Positions 7,956 through 15,712 of a DNA stretch of 64,000 bases are shown here, piece by piece. Made by a program: the position numbers and the translations under genes. The stretch is from Egicoccus sp. AB-alg2 (GTDB lineage: Bacteria; Actinomycetota; Nitriliruptoria; Nitriliruptorales; Nitriliruptoraceae). Numbering within the stretch: the first letter of the stretch is position 1; every line of letters begins with the position of its first letter. The stretch covers positions 278,520 through 342,519 of the forward strand of contig NZ_JBGUAX010000008.1 of the NCBI RefSeq assembly GCF_041821065.1. Direction: 5' to 3'. The notes beneath the pieces are model-generated. The model did not search any database, was not told where the DNA came from, and saw nothing but the letters and a program-made list of their open reading frames with translations.

Positions 7956-9641
7956 TCAGTTCAGCCAAGACACTGGTCGCATGCGCCTCTCTGCTCGGCT
8001 CTCAAGCGCTTCGAGTTCCTTACCAAGGCTTGTTAGCTTCCAATCGTTCTTGGCCTTCTTCGCAACGTCGCCTACGGCGCTGCTGCCAGGTTCGGCTCTG
8101 ACAGCGGGTAGAAGCCTCATTATGAGGACGTCTTCGACCGTCACTGCTGCCGGAGCCGGGATGTTCGGAAGCACATGGACCGCTGCGCGCAGAGCGTTAT
8201 AGAGCCTACGGCTCGGATAGACGTCCACCTGCTCAAGAAGTGAGCTCCCCTCCTTACCGGTGATTATCCTCCAAACCCGTTCAACCTCTTCGACGACCGC
8301 TGCCTCGGAGGGTCGAACGGCGTCTCCCCAAGGCGGCTCTTGAGCGCTCGGTTGCTGGACGTCACCGGCGACCGGCGGGAAAACAGCTGCTGGCGGGAGG
8401 TGCTCGACGCGGAGGCCCAGGGATCGGTCGAGTACCTTCGGTGAGAGTTCCTTCGTGGTGGCGTCGTCGTTCAAGGTTCCCATCAAGCACAAAGACTTCG
8501 GGAGTAGAACGGTCTCGCGAACACGCTCCCGCAGAACCCGCAGCGCCGTCGATTCGGCGCTTCCCGCTCCAGCTGCGAGGGCCCTATCTTCCAGGTGTCG
8601 TAGCTGCTCCGGGCTATAGAGACGTATCCTGCCATCTTCCCGGGATTGCTTTGAGCGTTCGAACTCGCCTAAGACGTCCGCCGCGTAGTTCTCTATCCGA
8701 GCGATGTTGAGTTCATCAAGCACCACAATCTGCGTAGGGACGCCTTTTCTATCCCCTCTTAAGAGTATGTCGAGAAAATCAGTCGTGCTGTAGATCGCTT
8801 GACCTGGCATGAGGAAACCGAGCAGGTCTGCCGTGTCGAGCCACTCCGGACGAACAGCGATCATCTCCGCTGAGCGCCCCGTCAGTCCGTTCGAGAGCGC
8901 ATTCGCGAGAGTGGACTTCCCCGACCCTGGCGGACCTCCGAACAGTAGAAGCTGGCCAGTCAATCGTGCAATGAGAGTGCCGATTGTTGCACGACGTAGC
9001 AGGGCCGGATCGAAGTCCGACTTGAGAGTTGCTGACGAGGAAAACACCTTCTCCAGCGGGGAGTCGGACACGACCTCATGCGATGAGAACGTGATGACGT
9101 TTTGTTCCTGGTTTCGTAGACCGAGGAGTTCTACGACTCGCTTCGCTTCAGGGGACTCCACGGCTTCGATCAACTCGTTGAGGCGCGCCTCATGGGCCCG
9201 CTGCTCGGAGATGAGGTCACGCAGTTCCGACCGGTCCTCCGCAATCTTCTTCGACTGTGCGGCGAGTTCTTCCTGCTGACCGTGGTACGTCGCCTCGAGC
9301 AAGGCCTTGCTGTCCTTGAGTGCAGATCGCACTTCCTCGAGGGCCTCCTTGACCGCTGTGTCAACGACCCCAAAGGACGCCTCGAGGTTGACCCGAGCGA
9401 GAAGGAAGTCTTCCCAGCTAGACCCGGGAACCCACTGGCCCTGACCCCGTGAATAGCCCTTGGCTGGCGGAACCAACCCTCTAGCGAGTCCGTACTGGCC
9501 CTTTTCCAGCGACTCGACCCTGCCGACGATGAACTCGTCGTACTCAGCGCCGTCCGCTAAGCGGATAGTGACCGGCGACCTCACGATGCAACTGTCCTTG
9601 AGGACCTGCTCCACCCAGACGGGCGCCTCAATATCGGACAT
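7956..9641 (-). CDS. McrB-like AAA+ ATPase
   Basis: The 561-residue product starts at ATG 9641 behind GGGGAAA. The order is a small N-terminal beta domain (1-80), a strong coiled coil (about 95-165), then an AAA+ domain. That domain has Walker A GGPPGSGKST (235-244), Walker B IVVLDELN (305-312) and sensor-1 GTLND (388-392) followed by LSPKVLDRS, the McrB-type arginine region. No methyl-DNA-recognition domain such as DUF3578 is obvious, so target recognition may lie in the N-terminus or in the partner. Members of this family assemble into NTP-driven rings that feed DNA to the McrC-type nuclease encoded directly downstream. Pairing and motifs make the restriction role likely. Confidence 0.75.
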   Translation of the reverse strand: MSDIEAPVWVEQVLKDSCIVRSPVTIRLADGAEYDEFIVGRVESLEKGQYGLARGLVPPAKGYSRGQGQWVPGSSWEDFLLARVNLEASFGVVDTAVKEALEEVRSALKDSKALLEATYHGQQEELAAQSKKIAEDRSELRDLISEQRAHEARLNELIEAVESPEAKRVVELLGLRNQEQNVITFSSHEVVSDSPLEKVFSSSATLKSDFDPALLRRATIGTLIARLTGQLLLFGGPPGSGKSTLANALSNGLTGRSAEMIAVRPEWLDTADLLGFLMPGQAIYSTTDFLDILLRGDRKGVPTQIVVLDELNIARIENYAADVLGEFERSKQSREDGRIRLYSPEQLRHLEDRALAAGAGSAESTALRVLRERVRETVLLPKSLCLMGTLNDDATTKELSPKVLDRSLGLRVEHLPPAAVFPPVAGDVQQPSAQEPPWGDAVRPSEAAVVEEVERVWRIITGKEGSSLLEQVDVYPSRRLYNALRAAVHVLPNIPAPAAVTVEDVLIMRLLPAVRAEPGSSAVGDVAKKAKNDWKLTSLGKELEALESRAERRMRPVSWLN

Positions 9642-9917
9642 GAATTTCCCCGTACTTCTGTCGACCCTTCCGCACGTTCATCCTCCCCGCCGGGATACAG
9701 CCAACCCCGGAGATGCGCCAACGCCTGCTCAGACCGAGACCGTAGTCGGGCGTCACTTCCGGTGGTGCACCGTCTGGGTTGGTAATGAGCCTGTCGCCCG
9801 CAGGGAGGCAACCCTCAGCACCACCTGCCGGTGAAAGCCGCCCCCGTGAGGGATGAGGACAGCGTGCCGCGGCGCCGCCAACCACAAGATGTTGTGGTCA
9901 GAACGGCCATTCTCCGG
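9642..9917. other. Intergenic region with a short perfect palindrome
   Basis: This stretch is 276 bp and has no gene. It should contain the promoter of the McrBC-like pair. At 9881-9898 there is a 7-bp inverted repeat, ACCACAA-GATG-TTGTGGT, 20 bp beyond the stop of the small membrane protein. Without a T-run it is not a convincing terminator; an operator for a dimeric regulator is possible. Confidence 0.4.
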
Positions 9918-10124
9918 TCACTTGATCCTCCGTGCTCGCAGGCGGGTTATGACCAGCACCGTCAGGACCGTCAGCTTCACGAGGAGAGCGAAGGGTCCGG
10001 AGAAGAGGATCAGTAGCAGCACCCACCAGGCCGCGAGGAGCAGGACGATCGCGCCGAGAGCCCAGCCCGCCCATCTGATGGGCTGGGCCCCGCTCCGGCG
10101 GTCGTCGCGTGTCGGCTCCGTCAT
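9918..10124 (-). CDS. Small membrane protein, 68 residues
   Basis: ATG 10124 overlaps the stop of the upstream gene (ATGA), which decides the start over a longer frame from 10226. After a charged N-terminus (MTEPTRDDRRSG) come two hydrophobic helices at about residues 22-40 and 42-58, and a basic tail RLRARRIK, so both ends probably face the cytoplasm. No family is recognised. It is the last gene of a three-gene, overlapping cassette of membrane proteins on the minus strand. Confidence 0.55.
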   Translation of the reverse strand: MTEPTRDDRRSGAQPIRWAGWALGAIVLLLAAWWVLLLILFSGPFALLVKLTVLTVLVITRLRARRIK

Positions 10125-11155
10125 CTGGTCGCCGGCAGGTCGAGGAGCCGTGCCCGGAGCACCCGTTCGCGCTGCGCGGCCTGACGCCAACTGCGCCGGG
10201 TGGCCACCGCTGCCTGTGCGGTCCATGCTCCCACGAGGGCGAACGGGATGGCGGAGAGGGTGGACCCGGTTGCCAACGCGGCCAGCTTGCCGCTGGTGGA
10301 CGCGGCTCCGGCCACGGCCGCGTCACCGGCTCCTAGCGTCCGGACCGTCGCCCGGTCGGCGCCCGCAGCGAGGCGCCGTACGGCCCGGATCCCGACCCCG
10401 GTGAACCCGAACCACGGGACGAGCTGCCACAGCGGCGTGGACGCGTCCACCACCGTCCCGGCCAGGGCCCCACGGACCTGCTCGTCGAAGCTGGCAGTCG
10501 GTGACCCGAGATCGACGATGACGGGGCCTTCGGCGGGGATGACACCGGAGGGACCGACCACCTCGAAGCCCATCCGAGCGAGCCTCTCGGCAGTGTCCGT
10601 GGGCGCATAGACCAGCCGTACGTCCGGGTGGCGTCCGAAGTGGCGGAGGGCCACGTCCGGATCTGCCGCGATCTTGACGTTGGCGGTATCTACGATGGCG
10701 CCACCGGCATCGTGGAACGCGAGGTCCACGCCGGGATGGTGGTGCGCGATCAGTTCCGCGTGGACTGCCCTGCCCGGCGCCGGGAGCCTGCCATCGTTGA
10801 GCGCTTCGAGGGTGAGGAGCTCCCCGGCGGTGCCGCGCAAGGCGGAGACGAACCCCTGGAGGGCGGGCTCGTCCGCTTCGGTCGCTGCAGCGAGGTCGAT
10901 ATGCGCGCGTGCGGCCGCGGCGGCGAGCTCGTCGGTAGTCAAGACGTCGATGCGCGGCTGACCGCCCAGGACGACCGCGTCGAGGCTGCCGGCGGCCGTC
11001 ACCGTCAGGGGTGGACGGGCTGCCCACATCGCCCGCCCTGCCGCCGCGCTGATGAGGAGCTTCGCACCCTCGTCACGCAGCGCCCGGCCCCGCTCGCGCG
11101 GATCCTTCCCCATCCGACGCACGGGGCGCGGTGCCCGTCGGCTCCGCTCACCCAC
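10121..11155 (-). CDS. Nuclease-like membrane-associated protein, function unknown
   Basis: Start chosen at GTG 11155, which overlaps the upstream stop by 8 bases; ATG 11113 is an alternative. Residues about 115-230 show a pattern like a PD-(D/E)XK fold: Glu in GELLTLEALNDGR, Asp in HHPGVDLAFHD, then TANVKIAAD with a Val-Lys, followed by HFGRHPDVRLVY. Similar layouts (E, GxDL, xVK, then a DVRxxY strand) occur in uncharacterised actinobacterial proteins. The C-terminal 110 residues contain hydrophobic, Ala-rich segments (PLWQLVPWFGFTGVG and LSAIPFALVGAWTAQAA) likely to insert in the membrane. The gene overlaps both neighbours. The nuclease reading is by eye and tentative. Confidence 0.5.
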   Translation of the reverse strand: MGERSRRAPRPVRRMGKDPRERGRALRDEGAKLLISAAAGRAMWAARPPLTVTAAGSLDAVVLGGQPRIDVLTTDELAAAAARAHIDLAAATEADEPALQGFVSALRGTAGELLTLEALNDGRLPAPGRAVHAELIAHHHPGVDLAFHDAGGAIVDTANVKIAADPDVALRHFGRHPDVRLVYAPTDTAERLARMGFEVVGPSGVIPAEGPVIVDLGSPTASFDEQVRGALAGTVVDASTPLWQLVPWFGFTGVGIRAVRRLAAGADRATVRTLGAGDAAVAGAASTSGKLAALATGSTLSAIPFALVGAWTAQAAVATRRSWRQAAQRERVLRARLLDLPATR

Positions 11156-11522
11156 GGTCGCTCTCCGATCCACCGAGGTCGCCGCGGGTGCCCCCACGCT
11201 GGAGCTCGGCGAGCCGCCGGTCCCGCAGCTCGATCTCGCGGGTCGCCCAGGCGAGCTGTTCCTGCAGGACCGTCTGGGTGGCATCGACCTCGTCGAGGTA
11301 GCGAACCACCGGACGGCTCCGCCAGCGCTCGATGCTCCGGCCGGCCCACGCCGAAACGCTGGCGACCAGCATCAGCACCGTCAGCGCGACCCAGAAGAGG
11401 CCACCGGCCAGGACGACGAGCACGAGCACCACCACAGCGACGGCTCGGAAGCCGCCCGAGGGCCGGCGCCACACGCTCGCGAGGCGCGTCGAGCCCCACC
11501 TCACCATCCCCGACCGCTGCAT
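11148..11522 (-). CDS. Membrane protein with C-terminal coiled coil
   Basis: Start most likely ATG 11522 (or ATG 11507, five codons later and directly after GGGG); longer upstream codons look random. A basic N-terminus is followed by a continuous hydrophobic block (about residues 26-60) long enough for two membrane helices. Next comes a charged helix with heptads (VLQEQLAWATREIELRDRRLA, read in parts) predicting a cytoplasmic coiled coil. Its stop overlaps the GTG of the nuclease-like gene, so both should be co-translated. No family is recognised; a membrane anchor or sensor for the downstream protein is a guess. Confidence 0.5.
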   Translation of the reverse strand: MQRSGMVRWGSTRLASVWRRPSGGFRAVAVVVLVLVVLAGGLFWVALTVLMLVASVSAWAGRSIERWRSRPVVRYLDEVDATQTVLQEQLAWATREIELRDRRLAELQRGGTRGDLGGSESDRG

Positions 11523-11729
11523 CCGACCCCGCCTCTGACCTCGAACTGCCGGTACCTCTGAACTGCCACCCAGTTTGTCGTTCGGGTGTGACAGCCGTGC
11601 TGACACGAAGGGGATGCATCGCTGGTTGGCACACAGGGTCGACGCGTCCCTGATTCGCTGGCCGCCCGCCGCCGTCGTTGGTATCGCTAGCATCCCACGG
11701 CGGCGGCTGACCGCGAGCTGAGGAAGAGG

Positions 11730-13406
11730 GTGGGCACCTCGGTACCGCAGGACCCGCGGTGGGCTCCGGAGTCCTCACCGGCCGAGCAGACGCTGTGGCG
11801 CTGGTGCGTGGAGCAACTGCCCGACCGGGTGCTTGTGCTGCCGCAAGTGGTCATGACGGTCGGAGCGAGCGGGCGGCTTGAGGAGGCGGAGGCGGACCTG
11901 GTCCTCATCGATCCCGATCATGGTGTCACCGTGGTGGAAGTGAAGGGTGGGACGCTGTCCTACGACGCGACGCGGGCGGTCTGGCGTCGTTTCGAAGGCG
12001 GGTCCCGCGAGGTGCGCGATCCGGTTAACCAAGCCAAACGCTCGCGATCGGTTCTGCGGGCGGCTCTGGGTGCGTGCGGGGTCGACACCGCACGCCTGGC
12101 GATGCGGTGGCTCGTCGCGATGCCGGAGTGTCGGCTCGCGGCCCCGGGTGAGCCCGTCCTGCGTGAGGGGCAGCTGTGGGATGCCTTGGTCGAGGACCAG
12201 CTTGCGGTCCGGTACGCCAGGAGCTGCGGGCCGCTCAGCCAGGGGGAGCAGCCGCTCGGGGAGGCTGGCGCGGCGCGCGTTGCGTCGATCCTGCGCGGGC
12301 GGAGCCAGCAGGGTCGGCCGGTCGCTGCGGCGGCGGTCGATGCTCACGAGGCTCAGGTCCGTATCCACACCGAGTCGCACCGCAATATCCTGCGGCGGTT
12401 CGTCACTCACCCCCACGTCCTGGTTCGGGGAGCGGCCGGTACTGGCAAGACCATCCTCGCGCTCGAGGCAGCCCTGCAGTTCTCCTCACTCGGCGACCGC
12501 GTGCTGCTGACCTGCTGGAACGTGATGCTCGGGCGGTGGCTGCGGGAGTCACTCCGTCAGGAGCTGCACCGGATCGGGAGCCCGGTGGCCGACCAGGTCA
12601 CCGACGATCCGCGCGGGCAGGTCGTGGTGACCGACATCGCCGACGTCGCACGCCACGGGACTACGGGCGAGGCGGGAGACGATCTCGGCGAGTGGTACTA
12701 CGAGCGACTCCCGGAGGTGCTGACGCCCGAGATCACCGGCGGCGAGTTCGACGTGGTCGTGCTCAATGAGGCCCAGGACCTCTCCGAGCTGTGGGCCATC
12801 GCCATTTCGAGCCTGGTGGCGAGAGACGGCCGTTGGTACGCGTTCGCGGACAGCCAGCAGGACCTGTTCGACGCGTCGGCCGCCTTACCCGACTTTCTCG
12901 ACGTCCAGCACGAGCTTCGCGAGAACTTCCGCAACTCGCGGTACGTCGCGACCTTCGCGGCCCGGTTCGGCGACCTCGAGCTCGACTGCGTCACTGGCGA
13001 CGGACCACCGGTGCGGTTCGTCGCCGTACCGGGTGAGCACGTCATCGCCCGGACCGCCGAAGTCGCGAGGAAGCTTCAACGCGACGAACGCATCACCGAC
13101 GACGAGATCGCGGTGCTGTGGCTGTTCCACAACCCCGCCAAAGGCGCCACCGCTGAGCTCGCGACGGCCGCACTGGCAGGCGAACGGGTGGAAACCAACA
13201 GCGCATCGTTCAAAGGGATGGAGCGACCGGTCGTCGTGCTCGGTCTCGACATGGACCCGCAGAAGCCGAAACGGCTCGAAGAGGTGAAGCGGTCCATCTA
13301 CGTGGCAGCGACCCGCGCACGCTCGCTCCTCGTGGTGGTCGGCGACCCCGACGTCGCCGAGCGGCTTGGGCTCCGCAAGCTTGCCGACGATCTGCGGGGC
13401 CGGTAG
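11730..13406 (+). CDS. NERD-domain superfamily 1 helicase
   Basis: The 558-residue product starts at GTG 11730 after GAGGAAGAGG. The N-terminus is a NERD (nuclease-related) domain: Asp56 in EADLVLID and Glu70/Lys72 in VVEVKGG match the D...ExK nuclease centre. A UvrD/Rep-type helicase follows, with Walker A GAAGTGKT (234-241), motif II VVVLNEAQD (342-350), motif III FADSQQDLF, NFRNSR (motif IV region), SFKGMERPVV and VAATRA (motif VI). Motif II has Asn-Glu where Asp-Glu is usual. The gene is divergent from the membrane cassette. NERD helicases occur in DNA repair and phage defence; the defence-rich surroundings favour the latter but do not prove it. Confidence 0.8.
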   Translation: MGTSVPQDPRWAPESSPAEQTLWRWCVEQLPDRVLVLPQVVMTVGASGRLEEAEADLVLIDPDHGVTVVEVKGGTLSYDATRAVWRRFEGGSREVRDPVNQAKRSRSVLRAALGACGVDTARLAMRWLVAMPECRLAAPGEPVLREGQLWDALVEDQLAVRYARSCGPLSQGEQPLGEAGAARVASILRGRSQQGRPVAAAAVDAHEAQVRIHTESHRNILRRFVTHPHVLVRGAAGTGKTILALEAALQFSSLGDRVLLTCWNVMLGRWLRESLRQELHRIGSPVADQVTDDPRGQVVVTDIADVARHGTTGEAGDDLGEWYYERLPEVLTPEITGGEFDVVVLNEAQDLSELWAIAISSLVARDGRWYAFADSQQDLFDASAALPDFLDVQHELRENFRNSRYVATFAARFGDLELDCVTGDGPPVRFVAVPGEHVIARTAEVARKLQRDERITDDEIAVLWLFHNPAKGATAELATAALAGERVETNSASFKGMERPVVVLGLDMDPQKPKRLEEVKRSIYVAATRARSLLVVVGDPDVAERLGLRKLADDLRGR

Positions 13407-13717
13407 CCCCCGTCCTAGATTCATCGCACGCGGCGGATGCTCTCAACTCACCACGATCGCGGAGGGCCGACCACCAGCCCGTCCTGATGAACGCATTTAC
13501 GATCTCAGCCGTGACGTGCCCTATGGATGGCCGCTAGGTCAGCTTCGCGTCGCTCAACTTCATCGCTGAGCCCTGGACACCTAGGGCGCCCGCTTGGGTC
13601 GAGCCTTCGGGCGATGGGGCTGTCGTGACGCTTGTCCCCCCGGCTTCCGATGGGGCCGTGGCCGAACGGGAGCGGCTCTCACGCCGCGAGGGCAGATTCC
13701 GTCGACGAAGCGAGAGC
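13407..13717. other. Intergenic stretch without recognisable gene
   Basis: These 311 bp separate the convergent NERD helicase and recD. No ORF has a ribosome site, no T-run terminator is seen, and no repeats stand out. It serves as the 3' region of both genes. Confidence 0.35.
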
Positions 13718-15712
13718 TCAGGCAGTTGGCCAAAGCGTGGAGCGAAGTCCCGAGGCTCGCGAGACCCGACGTGCGACCGCGCACCGCACCGCCGCCTCGG
13801 TCCCCACAAGCGTCACGCCGTCCTCCGCGCGGGTGACAGCCGTGTAGAGCAACTCCCGGGTCAGGACTTGCGAGGTTTTGTCGGGGAGGACTATGACCAC
13901 GTGCTCGAACTGCGAACCCTGGCTCTTGTGGATGGTCATGGCGTGGACGCTCTCGATGTCCTCGAGCCGGCCCGGGGCGAAGGTCCGCAGGCCATCAACG
14001 CCGTGGAAGGCGACGGCCACGCCGTCGCCCGCCCGGACGACCACGCCGACGTCGCCGTTGAACAGGTGCAGGCGCGGCTCGTTACGGGTGACGAGCACCG
14101 GACGGCCGACGTAGAACCGTCCCGTGGGGTCGAAGCCGTCGACCGCTCCGGTCAGCCACCGCTCGACGAGCCGCACCCAGCCGGTCACACCCACCAGCCC
14201 ACGCCGGTGTGCACACAGGACCCGCAGCGTGTCCATTGCCGCCAGCGCCGCGCCCGCGTCCCCATCTCGCGCCGCCCCGACCACGGCCCGCCCCGCTGCG
14301 ACGACACGATTTCGCACGACTGCGAGCTCGGCAACGTCGCGGGCATCACCCGGCGCTTCGACCCATTCGAGGTCGGCAGGCCCGGACCGCAACACCGTCA
14401 CCACCGCGTCGGCGTCACCGGCGTGGATCGCGGTCGCCAACCGGGCGATGCCCGAGTTCGCCCCGAACCGCCGCCCGGTTCCGAGCACCAACACCGCATC
14501 GTCGATTCCGCCGTCGTCGGCACGTGTGACCACCTCGGCCCCGAGCGGTTCACCAGTGGTCGCCTCCAGCGCCGCACGGTTGTCCTCGCTCATGCATAGC
14601 GCCGTCCCTGATGGCCCGACGATGTCGCCAAGGACCGCCCCCGCTTCCACCGACGCCAACTGGTTAGGGTCACCCACCAGCACCAGCCTCGCATCCGGGC
14701 GCATCGCCTCCAGCAGCTTGGCCATCAGCGGCAGGTCGACCATCGAGGTCTCGTCGACCACCACGACCTCGTGCGGCAGCTTGTGATGGCGGTCATGCCG
14801 GAACCGCGTCGCGCTGCGGGGCGTCCACCCAAGCAGCCGGTGCAGCGTCGAGCCCTGCAGCTCCCCCAGGCGCACCCGTACCTCGTCCGAGACCTGCAGC
14901 CCCGGATCCGCCACCGCCTGCCGCAGCGAGGCGGTGAGCCGGTCCGCGGCCTTGCCCGTTGGTGCAGCCACCGCGACCTGCGGCCAGCCATCGCCGGGCG
15001 CAAACGCGCCGCCAATACCCGCGAGCTCGTGCAGCAGCGCCAGCAGTCGCGCAACCGTGTGAGTCTTGCCCGTGCCAGGTCCACCGGCGATCACCGTCAA
15101 TGCCCGGCGGGCGGCAGTGGCCACGGCCAACCGCTGCCGGTCGGGGCGCTCCTCGTCGGGAAGCAGCAGCCGGTCGAGGACCTCGCGGACCCGGGCGAGG
15201 TCGACGCCCTCGTCCACCCGCCCCGCCCGTGCGCGCAGGATCGCGGCCACCCGCCGCTCATAGCGCCAGTACCGGTCGAGGTAGAGCCGATCGTCCACCA
15301 GCACCAGCGGCCGGTCGAGCTCGGGTTGCAACTGGTCACGTGACGGGGTGCCCTCGGGGCGCACGCGCACCAGGGGGCTGTCCTCGAGCACCGCCCGCCA
15401 CGCCGCCGGGTCAGGCCACGGCAGCGCGGCGACGTCCCAGTCGGTCTCCTCGCCGGCGGCGATCGTGCCGACCACGTCGTCCAGCTCGACGCACACGTGC
15501 CCGTGCTGCGGCGCCCTCACAGCCAGCGCAGCCGCCAACAGCACCTCGGGGCGCCCGTCCCCGCAGACACGGGCCAGCGTCACCGCCCCGTGCACGTCGG
15601 CCGGGCTCAGAACTCCGCATCGGTTGAACGCCACCAGCGCGTCCGGGGCACCTGTGGCCAGCCGCACATCGTGCGGATCTCTGTCCAAGCTGGTGGCCTC
15701 GGACGCACTCAT
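13718..15712 (-). CDS. recD: Exodeoxyribonuclease V alpha subunit RecD
   Basis: Start is ATG 15712, overlapping the recB stop (ATGA), giving 664 residues. It is a superfamily 1B helicase: Walker A GGPGTGKT (210-217), motif II VVVDETSMVDL, motif III LVGDPNQLASV, and the C-terminal motifs AMTIHKSQGSQF and YTAVTRAED. RecD drives the 5'-3' motor of the RecBCD complex, which processes double-strand breaks and degrades linear DNA. It is the last gene of recC-recB-recD, all joined by 4-base overlaps. The protein looks intact, unlike RecB. RecD is longer than the E. coli protein by about 50 residues. Confidence 0.93.
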   Translation of the reverse strand: MSASEATSLDRDPHDVRLATGAPDALVAFNRCGVLSPADVHGAVTLARVCGDGRPEVLLAAALAVRAPQHGHVCVELDDVVGTIAAGEETDWDVAALPWPDPAAWRAVLEDSPLVRVRPEGTPSRDQLQPELDRPLVLVDDRLYLDRYWRYERRVAAILRARAGRVDEGVDLARVREVLDRLLLPDEERPDRQRLAVATAARRALTVIAGGPGTGKTHTVARLLALLHELAGIGGAFAPGDGWPQVAVAAPTGKAADRLTASLRQAVADPGLQVSDEVRVRLGELQGSTLHRLLGWTPRSATRFRHDRHHKLPHEVVVVDETSMVDLPLMAKLLEAMRPDARLVLVGDPNQLASVEAGAVLGDIVGPSGTALCMSEDNRAALEATTGEPLGAEVVTRADDGGIDDAVLVLGTGRRFGANSGIARLATAIHAGDADAVVTVLRSGPADLEWVEAPGDARDVAELAVVRNRVVAAGRAVVGAARDGDAGAALAAMDTLRVLCAHRRGLVGVTGWVRLVERWLTGAVDGFDPTGRFYVGRPVLVTRNEPRLHLFNGDVGVVVRAGDGVAVAFHGVDGLRTFAPGRLEDIESVHAMTIHKSQGSQFEHVVIVLPDKTSQVLTRELLYTAVTRAEDGVTLVGTEAAVRCAVARRVSRASGLRSTLWPTA

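Noticed and set aside
9881..9898. Palindrome ACCACAA-GATG-TTGTGGT as a terminator
   Set aside because: The stem is only 7 bp, with no T-run on either strand; an operator is more plausible but unproven.
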